This document shows positions 52,369 through 60,898 of a stretch of DNA of 64,000 bases, piece after piece. Below the pieces are notes generated by a model. The model was not told the DNA's origin and made no database searches. It saw nothing but the letters and a program-made list of their open reading frames with translations. Source of the DNA: Chryseobacterium nepalense (lineage in GTDB: Bacteria; Bacteroidota; Bacteroidia; Flavobacteriales; Weeksellaceae); NCBI RefSeq assembly GCF_023195755.1, contig NZ_CP096203.1, positions 2,046,001 through 2,110,000 on the forward strand, written 5' to 3'. Positions within the stretch are counted from its first letter, which is position 1; every line of letters begins with the position of its first letter. Position numbers and translations under genes: made by a program.

Positions 52369-53748
52369 ATGAAAAAAAATTTACTCGTTTTTCTTTTGGC
52401 ATCTGCACTATGTTTTGCCCAAAACTCTTTAATGGTATCTCCCCAAACCGGAACAATGATCACTTCGGGAACCATTTCAAATTTCAAACTAATAAGTGAT
52501 GGCAGCAGCGCTGCGCTGGTTGCTACACATAATGCTTCAGGTAAAGTTTTTATTGTTGATATTAATGACAGTAATCCCGCAGATAAAGCTGCAAATACAA
52601 TCGCAACAACTTCTACCAATGTAAAAACAAGAATCTCTGCTGCATTAGGACAAACCGTTACTTCCATTAAAAACATCGAGGTAAATCCTATTACAAATGC
52701 CGTCTATGTAATGGCCATGGTAAGCGCAACACCTTACTTCCTGAAATTAACGAATGCCGGAAATACTATTACCGCATTAGATTTCAACACAATGCCATAC
52801 TGCACTTTAAATTTCACCAATGCAAATTGCACTTTCCAGGATATTGCATGGGGTGGCAACCGATTGTTTGTTTCCAGTAACCATAATACATTAAATGGAG
52901 AATTGGGTTATATTTCGGCTCCGTTTACCAACAATACGACAATTAGCAAAAGATCTACCACCATGTTCAAATCTAACTGGGGAAATATGTATATAACAAG
53001 TGCTCCATTAGAAAAATTAAATTATGTAAAGATTGGCAATACCGAATATCTTTGCGGATTAACTACCTGTGCTCCGGGATTTTCTGAAACCGTATCTTCT
53101 CTGACGAGCAATTCAGGACTGTTCACTGTGAGAGAAGCTTTTAATGTTAACTTTGACGAGCCTGTAAAAACGATCGCCATCAATAACGGAAGCAATGCCT
53201 ACTTATTAGATTTACATCAAAACTTTCCTAGCGGTAATAATATTTATAGAATTGGAAAAAAATACCTTGATGGTACACCTTTTACAAACAATACTTATAA
53301 TAATAATGCCGTAGAACTGAGAAACTTTTCCGGAAATCCAAACACTAATCTTACTGAAGAAGAATTTAAAATGTTCCCGGGAAATTTTTCATCAATGGCT
53401 TACTATTCTAACTGTGAACTACTTACATTATCATCAGACCACCAAACTCTTGCAAAATTGAGCGTTTGTGATGCAATTTTAAGTACTGCTGAGCAGAATC
53501 AAAAAGACATTAATTTTGAGCTATCTCCTAACCCCTCTTCAGACCTGTTACATATTTCTTATAATGAAAATCTTTATAAAAACATGGAAGCGGAAATTTA
53601 CAGTTACGATGGAAAGCTTATCAAAAAACAAATGATCAATTCTCAAAATAAGAAAATTTCAATCTCAGATCTGCATACAGGAAACTATATTCTGAAAGTC
53701 TTTCATAAAGGAGTTTATTTACACTCTAAATCTTTCATAAAGAAATAA
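52369..53748 (+). CDS. Secreted protein with T9SS type A sorting domain, hypothetical
   Basis: A 459-residue protein with signal peptide MKKNLLVFLLASALCFAQ and a C-terminal T9SS domain (FELSPNPSSDLLHIS to YLHSKSFIKK, about the last 75 residues). The middle is rich in Asn, Thr and Ser, with repeated strand-like blocks (ALVATHNASGKVFIVDIND, NAVYVMAMVSATPYFLKL, RLFVSSNHNTLNGELGYIS). This suggests a beta-propeller-like binding domain rather than an enzyme. No catalytic motif was seen. The ligand is unknown. Confidence 0.82.
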   Translation: MKKNLLVFLLASALCFAQNSLMVSPQTGTMITSGTISNFKLISDGSSAALVATHNASGKVFIVDINDSNPADKAANTIATTSTNVKTRISAALGQTVTSIKNIEVNPITNAVYVMAMVSATPYFLKLTNAGNTITALDFNTMPYCTLNFTNANCTFQDIAWGGNRLFVSSNHNTLNGELGYISAPFTNNTTISKRSTTMFKSNWGNMYITSAPLEKLNYVKIGNTEYLCGLTTCAPGFSETVSSLTSNSGLFTVREAFNVNFDEPVKTIAINNGSNAYLLDLHQNFPSGNNIYRIGKKYLDGTPFTNNTYNNNAVELRNFSGNPNTNLTEEEFKMFPGNFSSMAYYSNCELLTLSSDHQTLAKLSVCDAILSTAEQNQKDINFELSPNPSSDLLHISYNENLYKNMEAEIYSYDGKLIKKQMINSQNKKISISDLHTGNYILKVFHKGVYLHSKSFIKK

Positions 53749-53770
53749 AAAGCAATAAATTCTATGTGAT

Positions 53771-53806
53771 ATGTGCGGATCGAAAGTCCGCACATTATTC
53801 TTTTTT
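53771..53806 (+). terminator. Terminator after the 459-aa T9SS protein
   Basis: Stem ATGTGCGGA/TCCGCACAT (53771-53779 and 53787-53795), 7-base loop, then a T-rich run. It lies inside the longer TTG/ATG-extended frame of the next gene and supports the later start for that gene. Confidence 0.88.
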
Positions 53807-53822
53807 AAATTCATTAGATTAT

Positions 53823-54929
53823 ATGAAAAAAATAACTCAGACAAAAAAAATAAAGAATTTTTATATTCTTCTTTTTCTGTTTTTATGCAATTTCTGTTTT
53901 TCCCAAGAAATATCTATTACCTCAAGCAATCCGAACAAGCCGGTATTCAAAGTTTTTCCCATTGAAGAAAATATTGAGCAGCTTTCAGCTATTTTTAAAA
54001 TTTTCATGATCCAGGATAGTATTGAATCACAAACGCCTTTATTAGGCTCATATTCTTATGTAAAAGATACAATCTTCTTTGAGCCACAGTTTGAGCTGGG
54101 CGAAGGACTAACGTTTAATGTCAACTTTTCCTATAAGAATAATACCATAAAAAAAACATATAAAACTAAATCTGTTGACAATTCGATAAACCAAAAAACC
54201 GATATACAAGAAATATATCCACGTAATAATAAAATTCCAAAAAATATTCTGATTTTTTATGTTGAGTTTTCTGCACCGATGACAGAGGATGAGTCTGCTT
54301 ACAGATACGTTAATTTACTTGACGAAAACAAGAAAGTAATACCGCATGTTTGGTATAATAAAGCCAGATGGATTAGTGATAAAGTTATGATGCTAATGAT
54401 CCATCCCGGAAGAGTAAAAAAAGACATCTCATATTATGACAATCTTGGTGAAATATTTACAGTAGGTAAAAAATATTACCTGGAAATTACCGATAAAATC
54501 AAACCACTGAATAGCAAATCCAAATTAATATCTTTTACAAAAGAATTCGAAATCACCAATCCTATTAATATATGTCCAAAATTTCTAGAGGATAAATTAC
54601 AAATTCCTAAAAAAAATACTTCGGATAAACTGAAAATTGTTTTCGACAGACCCATTGACATTTTTTCTGCACAAATCGGAATTTTAGTATATGATTATAA
54701 ATCTGATAAAATAGTTGAAGGAAAGATTATTGCCGGATCTGACGACACTGAATGGTACTTTATGCCTGATCAACCATGGACAGAAAAAAAATATACACTA
54801 ATTCTTAATAAATACATTTCCGATCCTTCAGGAAATAGTCTTAATAAGCCATTTGAAGCCACTGTTGTAAAAAAATCTTACAATAAGCAGATTGCTAAGA
54901 AGATAAACATAAAGTTAAATGAAAAATAA
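53823..54929 (+). CDS. Secreted protein with Ig-like (Big_5/SbsA-type) domains, hypothetical
   Basis: A 368-residue protein with a basic N-terminus and signal peptide (MKKITQTKKIKNF, cleavage after CFSQ). Two Ig-like domains can be read, each with the Big_5 pattern of a 'phase' strand and a final YTL/YYL segment: NILIFYVEFSAPMTEDESAY, and LKIVFDRPIDIFSAQIGILV ending KYTLILNKYISDPSGN. There is no T9SS signal at the Lys-rich end, so it may be periplasmic. The extended frame from 53766 crosses a terminator hairpin and is rejected. Function unknown. Confidence 0.75.
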   Translation: MKKITQTKKIKNFYILLFLFLCNFCFSQEISITSSNPNKPVFKVFPIEENIEQLSAIFKIFMIQDSIESQTPLLGSYSYVKDTIFFEPQFELGEGLTFNVNFSYKNNTIKKTYKTKSVDNSINQKTDIQEIYPRNNKIPKNILIFYVEFSAPMTEDESAYRYVNLLDENKKVIPHVWYNKARWISDKVMMLMIHPGRVKKDISYYDNLGEIFTVGKKYYLEITDKIKPLNSKSKLISFTKEFEITNPINICPKFLEDKLQIPKKNTSDKLKIVFDRPIDIFSAQIGILVYDYKSDKIVEGKIIAGSDDTEWYFMPDQPWTEKKYTLILNKYISDPSGNSLNKPFEATVVKKSYNKQIAKKINIKLNEK

Positions 54930-54956
54930 TTGCCCAATAAATATTAAATGTACAAT

Positions 54957-54988
54957 AAAAAAACATCCTGCTTAATGTAAGCAGGATG
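54957..54988 (-). terminator. Terminator of tRNA-His
   Basis: Perfect 10-bp stem CATCCTGCTT/AAGCAGGATG (54964-54973 and 54979-54988) with a 5-base loop. On the minus strand a run of T follows. It sits 10 bases after the tRNA 3' end. Confidence 0.9.
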
Positions 54989-54998
54989 CTGAATTTTG

Positions 54999-55073
<75 letters not shown>

Positions 55074-55108
55074 GTTTTGTGAGTGCAAATATAGGGAAGA
55101 TTTTTTAA

Positions 55109-55828
55109 TTACCAAACAATTCCGTCAAAATTTTTCATTGCAATAAGCTTCTCAGACGTAAATCCCTCAGCATAAGTCACTCCCGATAACCGCCCAAGAT
55201 CCTGAGCACGATATGTTAAGCTTTCATAAAAGTCTTTTGAAGTAATTGGCGTCTCCGGTTCCTTGGAAGCCGGGTCATAAAACTGAGTTTTAAAAGCCAT
55301 ACAAGCTTGAATCTTTTTTTCCAGATGATCTGAAATATCAATTACAAACTCAGGCTCAATATTTTTCCATTGTATGTAGTGAAATATATGTTTTGGCCTC
55401 CAGATCTCTTGATTTTCTCCTTCAAGAACAGTTTCGATCTTTCTTAATCCTGCTAAAAAGCATGCATCCGAGACTAATTTCGCTCCTTTTGCATGATCCG
55501 GGTGTCTGTCATCAATTGCATTTGCTAAAACGATTTCAGGCCTGTATTTGCGAATCATTTTTACAATTCTCATCTGATAGTCTTCAGAGTTTTCCAGAAA
55601 ACCGTCTTTCATGCCCAGATTTTCTCTTGCAACCACCCCCAGGATCTTTGCTGAATCAGAGGCTTCCGCTTTTCGGGTTTCTTCAGTACCTCTCGTACCA
55701 AGCTCCCCGCGGGTAAGATCTACGATAACGCATTTTTTACCTTCGGAGACCATTTTAACGATTGTTCCGCCGCAGCCAAGTTCTACGTCATCAGGATGTG
55801 CACCAAAAGCTAATATATCTGTTTTCAT
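55109..55828 (-). CDS. bshB1: Bacillithiol biosynthesis deacetylase BshB1
   Basis: Zinc deacetylase that converts GlcNAc-malate to GlcN-malate in bacillithiol synthesis. The 239-residue protein has the PIG-L-family motif GAHPDDVE (His11, Asp13, Asp14) and the third ligand block DDRHPDHAKGAKL. The C-terminal FKTQFYDP and GRLSGVTYAEGF match BshB1. bshA and bshC are not adjacent. ATG at 55828 is chosen: an exact -7 box ends five bases upstream, so the message is probably leaderless. The longer frame starts with the TTG that forms the -33 box. Confidence 0.93.
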   Translation of the reverse strand: MKTDILAFGAHPDDVELGCGGTIVKMVSEGKKCVIVDLTRGELGTRGTEETRKAEASDSAKILGVVARENLGMKDGFLENSEDYQMRIVKMIRKYRPEIVLANAIDDRHPDHAKGAKLVSDACFLAGLRKIETVLEGENQEIWRPKHIFHYIQWKNIEPEFVIDISDHLEKKIQACMAFKTQFYDPASKEPETPITSKDFYESLTYRAQDLGRLSGVTYAEGFTSEKLIAMKNFDGIVW

Positions 55829-55833
55829 ATATT

Positions 55834-55864
55834 CAAAGATATGATTTAAATAAAAACTTCCCAA
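55834..55864 (-). promoter_or_regulatory. bshB1 promoter overlapping the upstream terminator
   Basis: Minus strand: TTG (55864-55862), 20-base spacer, TATCTTTG (55841-55834), then five bases to the ATG. The TTG lies inside the hairpin that terminates the TPR gene. Confidence 0.75.
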
Positions 55865-55882
55865 ACATTACGATTGGGAAGT
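55852..55882 (-). terminator. Terminator of the TPR-protein gene
   Basis: Stem ACTTCCCA/TGGGAAGT (55856-55863 and 55875-55882), 11-base loop. On the minus strand it is followed by TTTTATTT. Confidence 0.82.
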
Positions 55883-55903
55883 CCTATAATTATTTAAGAA
55901 TAA

Positions 55904-57541
55904 TTATTTATTGATTTCTGCATTCAATTTTATAGCATCCTGATACGTAGGATCCAATTGAACAGATTTTGAAACGTAATCTTTAGCTTTCGCAAGATCA
56001 GAATCTTTACTCATATAGGCTACAGCAAAGTAAGCATAAGCAAGCGTCTGCTTATTAGCTTCCTGATCTGCAGGCTTCACTGTATTAATGAATTTTTCAT
56101 AAGCGATTTTTGCTGCGTCATTATTTCCAGCCTGTTGGTATGAATATCCCAAGCTGTAATAACCAGGTGCCCAATCAGGGAGAAGTGCATTCATTTTCTG
56201 CCAAGTTTGAATAGCTCCATTCCAGTTTTTTGCATCCTGATAAGCGGTTGCTAACTTAAACAAAGAATCTGAATCCTGTGCATTTGCTGCAACTTTTTGC
56301 TTCAATCCTTCAATAACAGGGTTTGTTGGTCCTGCATCAACATCAGACTGTGAAGCTCCTCCGCCTGCAATTTTAACAAGCTCCATATCCCACTTCATTG
56401 TTTCGTCTTTCGCTGCTTTTGCGATAGCAATTTTTTGTTGTGCTTCTGTTGTTAAAGCTGTTTTTTTAGCAGCATCCGTTTCGGTTTTAGCTAATCCGGC
56501 AGCAATTAATCCCATCAGTCCCTGATCTGCAGGCTGTACTCTTGATTTATCAGCCTGAGAAACAAAATTATCCATATTTTGTTTTGCTTCTGCATATTTC
56601 CCATCTGCATATAATTGATACGCTCTTAATTTAAATTTAATAGGATCATTAATTTTATCGAAAATCTTATCTAAAACCTGTTTTGAGTTTGCATAATCTT
56701 CATTTGTAAAATAAAGTTTTGCAATTTCCAGTTGTGTATATGGATCTTCATCCGCATATTTGGTATAATTGATAAGATCTTGTGTTGCTTTTGCATTTTG
56801 CTGATATCTGATATCATAGGCTGCTAAAGCTTTATAAGCCGGAGCATATGTAGGATCTGTTGCGATAGCTTTATCGATGCTTGTCTTAGCCTGTTGCCAT
56901 TGTTGTGCGGCCATCCATAATGTTCCCATTCTCGTATAAACGGAAGCCTTATTTTTAGCTAAAGGAAGCGCTTTATCATAGGCTGTCATCGCATCACCCG
57001 GCATTCTTTTTAATCTGTAGGCGTCACCTAAAGTATAATAATAGTGTGCGGGAACATCTTTTTTAGACGCTCTTTCAATCGCTTTGTTTAGGTATTGAAT
57101 TGCTAAATCCGGAGAGTTATTTTTTTCAAATAAAGTTAATGCTTCTGCAGCTCTGAATAACACTTCTGCATCTTTTTCTCTAGAATCAGAAACAATACTC
57201 TGAATTTCTGCAATTGCATTTTTGTCGCCTTTACCGAGTTTAATGGCTGCTAAACCGATTTTGTTTAAATAACTTTTTTTATCAGCAGCAAGACCTTTGT
57301 TGAAATTGTCTGTAGCTGCTGCAAAATCAGGCTCTCCCTGTTTTAGATATGTATTTCCAAGGTAAAAATAGTTTTCAGCAGTAGGTGCCGATGTAATCAT
57401 GCTTGTGAAATTAGCTTTTGCCTGAGCATATTTATCACTATCCATACTATTGATACCATCCTGTACGGTTTGCGCAAAAGCAAAATTAGTGAAAAATACC
57501 ACTGCTGCTCCAAAAGCAATCTTCTTTACATTCATATTCAT
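55904..57541 (-). CDS. Secreted tetratricopeptide-repeat protein
   Basis: A 545-residue protein with a signal peptide (MNMNVKKIAFGAAVVFFTNFAFAQ in two parts, cleaved after FAFAQ) and many TPR motifs: A..NF/Y.LG..Y and A...Y..A pairs recur roughly every 34 residues from about 25 to the C-terminus, interrupted by an Ala/Lys/Thr-rich stretch (about 355-400). Predicted periplasmic scaffold. It is the last gene on the strand of the Ton operon, after the PstS-like gene, as in other Flavobacteriia. Three nearby ATGs compete (57553, 57541, 57535). Confidence 0.88.
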   Translation of the reverse strand: MNMNVKKIAFGAAVVFFTNFAFAQTVQDGINSMDSDKYAQAKANFTSMITSAPTAENYFYLGNTYLKQGEPDFAAATDNFNKGLAADKKSYLNKIGLAAIKLGKGDKNAIAEIQSIVSDSREKDAEVLFRAAEALTLFEKNNSPDLAIQYLNKAIERASKKDVPAHYYYTLGDAYRLKRMPGDAMTAYDKALPLAKNKASVYTRMGTLWMAAQQWQQAKTSIDKAIATDPTYAPAYKALAAYDIRYQQNAKATQDLINYTKYADEDPYTQLEIAKLYFTNEDYANSKQVLDKIFDKINDPIKFKLRAYQLYADGKYAEAKQNMDNFVSQADKSRVQPADQGLMGLIAAGLAKTETDAAKKTALTTEAQQKIAIAKAAKDETMKWDMELVKIAGGGASQSDVDAGPTNPVIEGLKQKVAANAQDSDSLFKLATAYQDAKNWNGAIQTWQKMNALLPDWAPGYYSLGYSYQQAGNNDAAKIAYEKFINTVKPADQEANKQTLAYAYFAVAYMSKDSDLAKAKDYVSKSVQLDPTYQDAIKLNAEINK

Positions 57542-57646
57542 TATATCTCTCATTTTAAATTTCTAATCTAATTCAATTTATATTGTACACAATTTTCAGA
57601 CCAAAATAAGGATTTATTTTTGGGTAAGAAGTTAATTTAATATATT

Positions 57647-58519
57647 TTAACGCATCTGTACTTCCCTTCTATACAGATTATAAGGCTGTAAACCTTCCTT
57701 CTGAACAATCATCTGCCCGAGCTGTGTACAGGAATACCTTATAAAACCATTAGCAATATTAAAATTACCCTCATTTGTTAAGAAATACAAAATTCTGGTG
57801 AAAGGATAATTCATTTTGCGAAGGTTTTCAAAGTCTGTATTGTATTGTTTACCCTGATATTCAACAGGAAGTATTTTGACCATGCTTCTAAGCTCCTCCG
57901 ATTCTTTATCATAGGGACGACTAAAAGTATTGAGGCCAATCACACCAATTTTATCAGGATATTTACTTAGTTCTTCAATAATATTTTTATTCCCCGGAAT
58001 TACAGAGAATTTTAAATTTTTAGGCTCTTTCCTGATCTTTTGGGCAACGAAATTCAAATTACTGGAATTTGTTCCGTCGAATATAAATTTTTTGTCCTCA
58101 GACTGCATCCCCTTTTCAATTTCTTTCATGGAAATACTTTCTTTCGGAGAATCTTTGGGAACAACAAAAACAACAGCATCTGCTGCAAATTTTGAAGGTA
58201 AAAATTTAAGCTCAACCTGTTCTTCGTAGGTTTTAATCTCTTCGGGAGACAAATCTCTTGACATGACTACAATTCTTGCTTTATCATGTAAGAGATCAAG
58301 GAAACCAAGATCTTCTTTTTTTGTAACAACTTTTATTTTTGTTTCAGGATAGTTAATCATATATCCTTCTGCCAAAGCTTCCGTAACACTTCTAAATGAC
58401 TCATCGGTAAGAATCGTCATTTCCCCTTTATTATAAGATGGGGATTTTTCTTCTTTTTTACAACTTATCGCTATTATGCTAATGAAAAGCAGCATTATAA
58501 GTTTAATACTATTCTTCAT
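57647..58519 (-). CDS. PstS-like substrate-binding lipoprotein
   Basis: A 290-residue lipoprotein (lipobox IAISCKKEE, Cys20) with a type II periplasmic-binding-protein fold of the PstS/phosphate type. Marks are GEMTILTDESFRSVTEALAEGY at the N-terminus, RIVVMSRDLSPEEI, ADAVVFVVPKD and, at the end, NIANGFIRYSCTQLGQMIVQ. No pst permease genes are nearby. In Bacteroidota such proteins follow exbD-tonB genes and their ligand is unproven. It overlaps the small membrane-protein gene by 11 bases. Confidence 0.87.
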   Translation of the reverse strand: MKNSIKLIMLLFISIIAISCKKEEKSPSYNKGEMTILTDESFRSVTEALAEGYMINYPETKIKVVTKKEDLGFLDLLHDKARIVVMSRDLSPEEIKTYEEQVELKFLPSKFAADAVVFVVPKDSPKESISMKEIEKGMQSEDKKFIFDGTNSSNLNFVAQKIRKEPKNLKFSVIPGNKNIIEELSKYPDKIGVIGLNTFSRPYDKESEELRSMVKILPVEYQGKQYNTDFENLRKMNYPFTRILYFLTNEGNFNIANGFIRYSCTQLGQMIVQKEGLQPYNLYRREVQMR

Positions 58520-58706
58520 TTCCTGAACTTTTAATTTTTGTAATCGCTCTGTAAATTCTGAAAATACCGTACAGGATAAGCAATATTCCTAATGCATACG
58601 CCACACCGGGTTCCAAAACAGTGAAAAAGAATTTGTAAAGAATAACTACAATTCCTAAAACGATATAAAACAATCCCGTAACGAGGGATAACCAATTGAA
58701 CATCAT
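58509..58706 (-). CDS. Small two-helix membrane protein, 65 aa
   Basis: Hydrophobic protein with two transmembrane segments (about 5-28 and 35-53) and a short basic C-terminus (RAITKIKSSGNEE). It starts MMFNWLSLVTGLFYIVLG; a second ATG follows immediately at 58703. It is positioned between tonB and the PstS-like gene and overlaps the latter by 11 bases, which supports a real, coupled gene. Function unknown; an accessory role in the Ton unit is only a guess from location. Confidence 0.75.
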   Translation of the reverse strand: MMFNWLSLVTGLFYIVLGIVVILYKFFFTVLEPGVAYALGILLILYGIFRIYRAITKIKSSGNEE

Positions 58707-58721
58707 ATAACAAAAATACCA

Positions 58722-58757
58722 AAAAAAATAAAAAGAGAAGCATGTGCTTCTCTTTTT
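58722..58757 (-). terminator. Terminator or attenuator after tonB
   Basis: Perfect 13-bp stem AAAAAGAGAAGCA/TGCTTCTCTTTTT (58730-58742 and 58745-58757) with a 2-base loop and T-rich exit on the minus strand. It lies between tonB and the small membrane-protein gene of the same direction, so it would reduce read-through. Confidence 0.85.
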
Positions 58758-58778
58758 AATTATTATTTAAAGATAGAA

Positions 58779-59618
58779 TTATTCAAAATTCATCTTAACA
58801 GGGAATCTGAAACGAGAACGAACTGGCTGTCCATTCACTTTACCTGGATTCCACTTGATTTTTATACTTTTAACCGTTCTTTCAGCTTCTCTGTTGAAAT
58901 CTGAATTAGGACCTGTCGCCTTAACCTGGCTTAATGTTCCGTCTCTTTCAACAACAAAAGTAATTTCCGTATTCAAAGTACCTTCACCTTCCAATGAAGA
59001 ACTATCAAAATTATTCGTAAACTTAGATCTGAACCCGTTAAGTCCTCCTGCACTAAAATCTGCCGGTTGATCAACGGACTCGTAAACATCATTAGATACC
59101 TGAGGCTTAACCTCAGCTGTTGAAGCTTTTGTACCTGTTGATGGCGGTGGTGGCGGTGGCGTGTAAGCCGGAGCTTTTACCCCCTCCTGATTTACCAGAC
59201 CTGTCGTTGTTTCTAACTGTTTAGAAATTGGCGGCGGTGGAGTTTCAATTTTTGGAGCTTTTACAGGCTCCGGAACCACGTTCTGAATAATTTCAATTTT
59301 CTCTTCCTCTTTTGGTGGTGGCGGAGGTGGTGGTGGTTCTTCTTCTTTCGGCTGCTCAATAATTTTATCTTCCTGAAGGATTTCCACTAAATCCGCCTTT
59401 ACTTCCTGCTTAGGTGGTTCAGTTAATCTTTTAATGGTAAGATAAATAAAAGGAGACAATGCCAATACAAGGAATATTGCTGTTCCAACGATAAAAGATT
59501 TTGTCAGAAGCCTAGGATACTGATGTCTTAGATCGTATGCACCATATTCTTTGTTTCTATTTTCAAATACAATCTCATCTAAAGTAAGATTTGGATCGTA
59601 TACATTTTCATTTGCCAT
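58779..59618 (-). CDS. tonB: Energy transducer TonB
   Basis: Couples the proton gradient to outer-membrane TonB-dependent transporters. The 279-residue protein has a cytoplasmic N-terminus (MANENVYDPNLTLDEIVFEN, with RNKEYGAYDLRHQYP as in Bacteroidota TonB), a single membrane helix (about 41-62), a Pro/Glu-rich periplasmic spacer (about 84-165) and the C-terminal TonB domain with EITFVVERDGTLSQV and the final RSRFRFPVKMNFE. It follows two exbD genes and exbB in one operon. Confidence 0.95.
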   Translation of the reverse strand: MANENVYDPNLTLDEIVFENRNKEYGAYDLRHQYPRLLTKSFIVGTAIFLVLALSPFIYLTIKRLTEPPKQEVKADLVEILQEDKIIEQPKEEEPPPPPPPPKEEEKIEIIQNVVPEPVKAPKIETPPPPISKQLETTTGLVNQEGVKAPAYTPPPPPPSTGTKASTAEVKPQVSNDVYESVDQPADFSAGGLNGFRSKFTNNFDSSSLEGEGTLNTEITFVVERDGTLSQVKATGPNSDFNREAERTVKSIKIKWNPGKVNGQPVRSRFRFPVKMNFE

Positions 59619-59642
59619 AGATTTACAATTTTATGGTTTAAA

Positions 59643-60215
59643 TTACTTAGTAGCCGGTGCTGCTGCAGCTCCGGAATTCCCAACCTTTTTGTTGTAAATG
59701 GCTTCTTCCCAAGGCTTAAGATCGGTAACCCCGTATCGCTCAATCTTAGTAATTGCCATTTCGTCAAGAATATCTACAAAGTTTTTATATACAGCATCGT
59801 CAGTAGGCTTGATAATCACGGTAAATTTGGATTTATCTGCCGCATTTGCTTCTGCTTGCTTGATAACCTTTCTGATTCCTTCTCTATCAAAAGTGGTTTC
59901 ATTAAGGTTCTGGTCTGTTAAGGATGTATTATCCTGCTGATGCCAGAAAACCTTATTGTCCTTCCCTAATAATAAAGAGATAGAATTTGAAAGTTTGATT
60001 TCTGTTGGAGGTGGTTTTTTTGTTTCATCCTTCGGTTTTGCCGGAAGACCCAAATCCATTACATTCGGTTTAGAGAATGTGGTTGTGAACATAAAGAAGG
60101 TAATCAATAGAAAACCCAAGTCCACCATCGGAGTCATATCGACTCTGGTACTCTGTTTCTTGGAACGTACCTTGCCGCCTTTGGCGCCTTTTTCCTGTAC
60201 TTGTACTTCTGCCAT
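59643..60215 (-). CDS. exbD: ExbD/TolR-family biopolymer transport protein (second copy)
   Basis: A 190-residue partner of ExbB and TonB. The N-terminal cytoplasmic part is basic (MAEVQVQEKGAKGGKVRSKK), followed by one membrane helix with the functional Asp32 in VDMTPMVDLGFLLITFF. The periplasmic domain is about 60-170. It ends in an Ala-rich tail. It lies 12 bases after the other exbD and 24 before tonB. Paired exbD genes are usual in this phylum. Confidence 0.94.
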   Translation of the reverse strand: MAEVQVQEKGAKGGKVRSKKQSTRVDMTPMVDLGFLLITFFMFTTTFSKPNVMDLGLPAKPKDETKKPPPTEIKLSNSISLLLGKDNKVFWHQQDNTSLTDQNLNETTFDREGIRKVIKQAEANAADKSKFTVIIKPTDDAVYKNFVDILDEMAITKIERYGVTDLKPWEEAIYNKKVGNSGAAAAPATK

Positions 60216-60227
60216 TTCTAATCGATA

Positions 60228-60836
60228 TTATTCGTTAGGTTTACCTTCTTGTGATGTAATCAACCAAAATTTAAGAAAATCGATATCTCTTAAACCCTCA
60301 AATAAGCTTTTAACTTTAGGATATTCTGTAGTAACGTCTCCTTTAATCGCCAATTTATAATCAGGATTAACAGCAAGACTTTCTTTTACCCAGTCTACCA
60401 ATTGCTTATTTGTACTATCCATAGGAATCCCTGTTGGACTCTTGAAATTTTTCTGCGCGTCATCTGGCAAATCAAGATAGCTTTTCAGTTGGTTCATAGG
60501 AACCCCGATAGCCTGTACTTTCTGGAATGCAGCTTTTTCTTTGTTGTCAAAAGTAACACCGTACTTTTTACCCATGTTGTCCAAAAGCTTTAATCTCTCT
60601 GTTGCATTTTCTACAGGCTGGAAATAGAATTTTCCGTCCGGTGTAGCGTTGATAGTCATCAAACTTGCATCAGGAAGTAACTTCTCTGATATTGAAGATG
60701 GCGGTTTGATCTGCTCCACGTCAGGTTTTTTAAACTGAGTGGTCAAGATAAAGAATGTAAGCAGTAGGAATGCAACGTCACACATTGCCGTCATATCCGT
60801 CACTACTCCATGTCTTTTTGGTTTGACTCTCGCCAT
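60228..60836 (-). CDS. exbD: ExbD/TolR-family biopolymer transport protein (first copy)
   Basis: A 202-residue ExbD homologue with the conserved helix VVTDMTAMCDVAFLLLTFFIL; Asp20 is the protonatable residue. Its periplasmic domain (about 60-190) differs clearly from the other copy, including a segment with VDWVKESLAVNPDYKLAIKG. Cotranscribed with exbB (62 bases upstream) and the second exbD. Confidence 0.94.
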   Translation of the reverse strand: MARVKPKRHGVVTDMTAMCDVAFLLLTFFILTTQFKKPDVEQIKPPSSISEKLLPDASLMTINATPDGKFYFQPVENATERLKLLDNMGKKYGVTFDNKEKAAFQKVQAIGVPMNQLKSYLDLPDDAQKNFKSPTGIPMDSTNKQLVDWVKESLAVNPDYKLAIKGDVTTEYPKVKSLFEGLRDIDFLKFWLITSQEGKPNE

Positions 60837-60898
60837 TATTATTAATAATTTTTAATTAGACTTCTTTTTACTTAGTGTACAATTCTTTGCTTGAATTC

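Noticed and set aside
53766..53822. Longer N-terminus for the Ig-like protein
   Set aside because: It would run through a perfect terminator hairpin, and the signal peptide starts at 53823.
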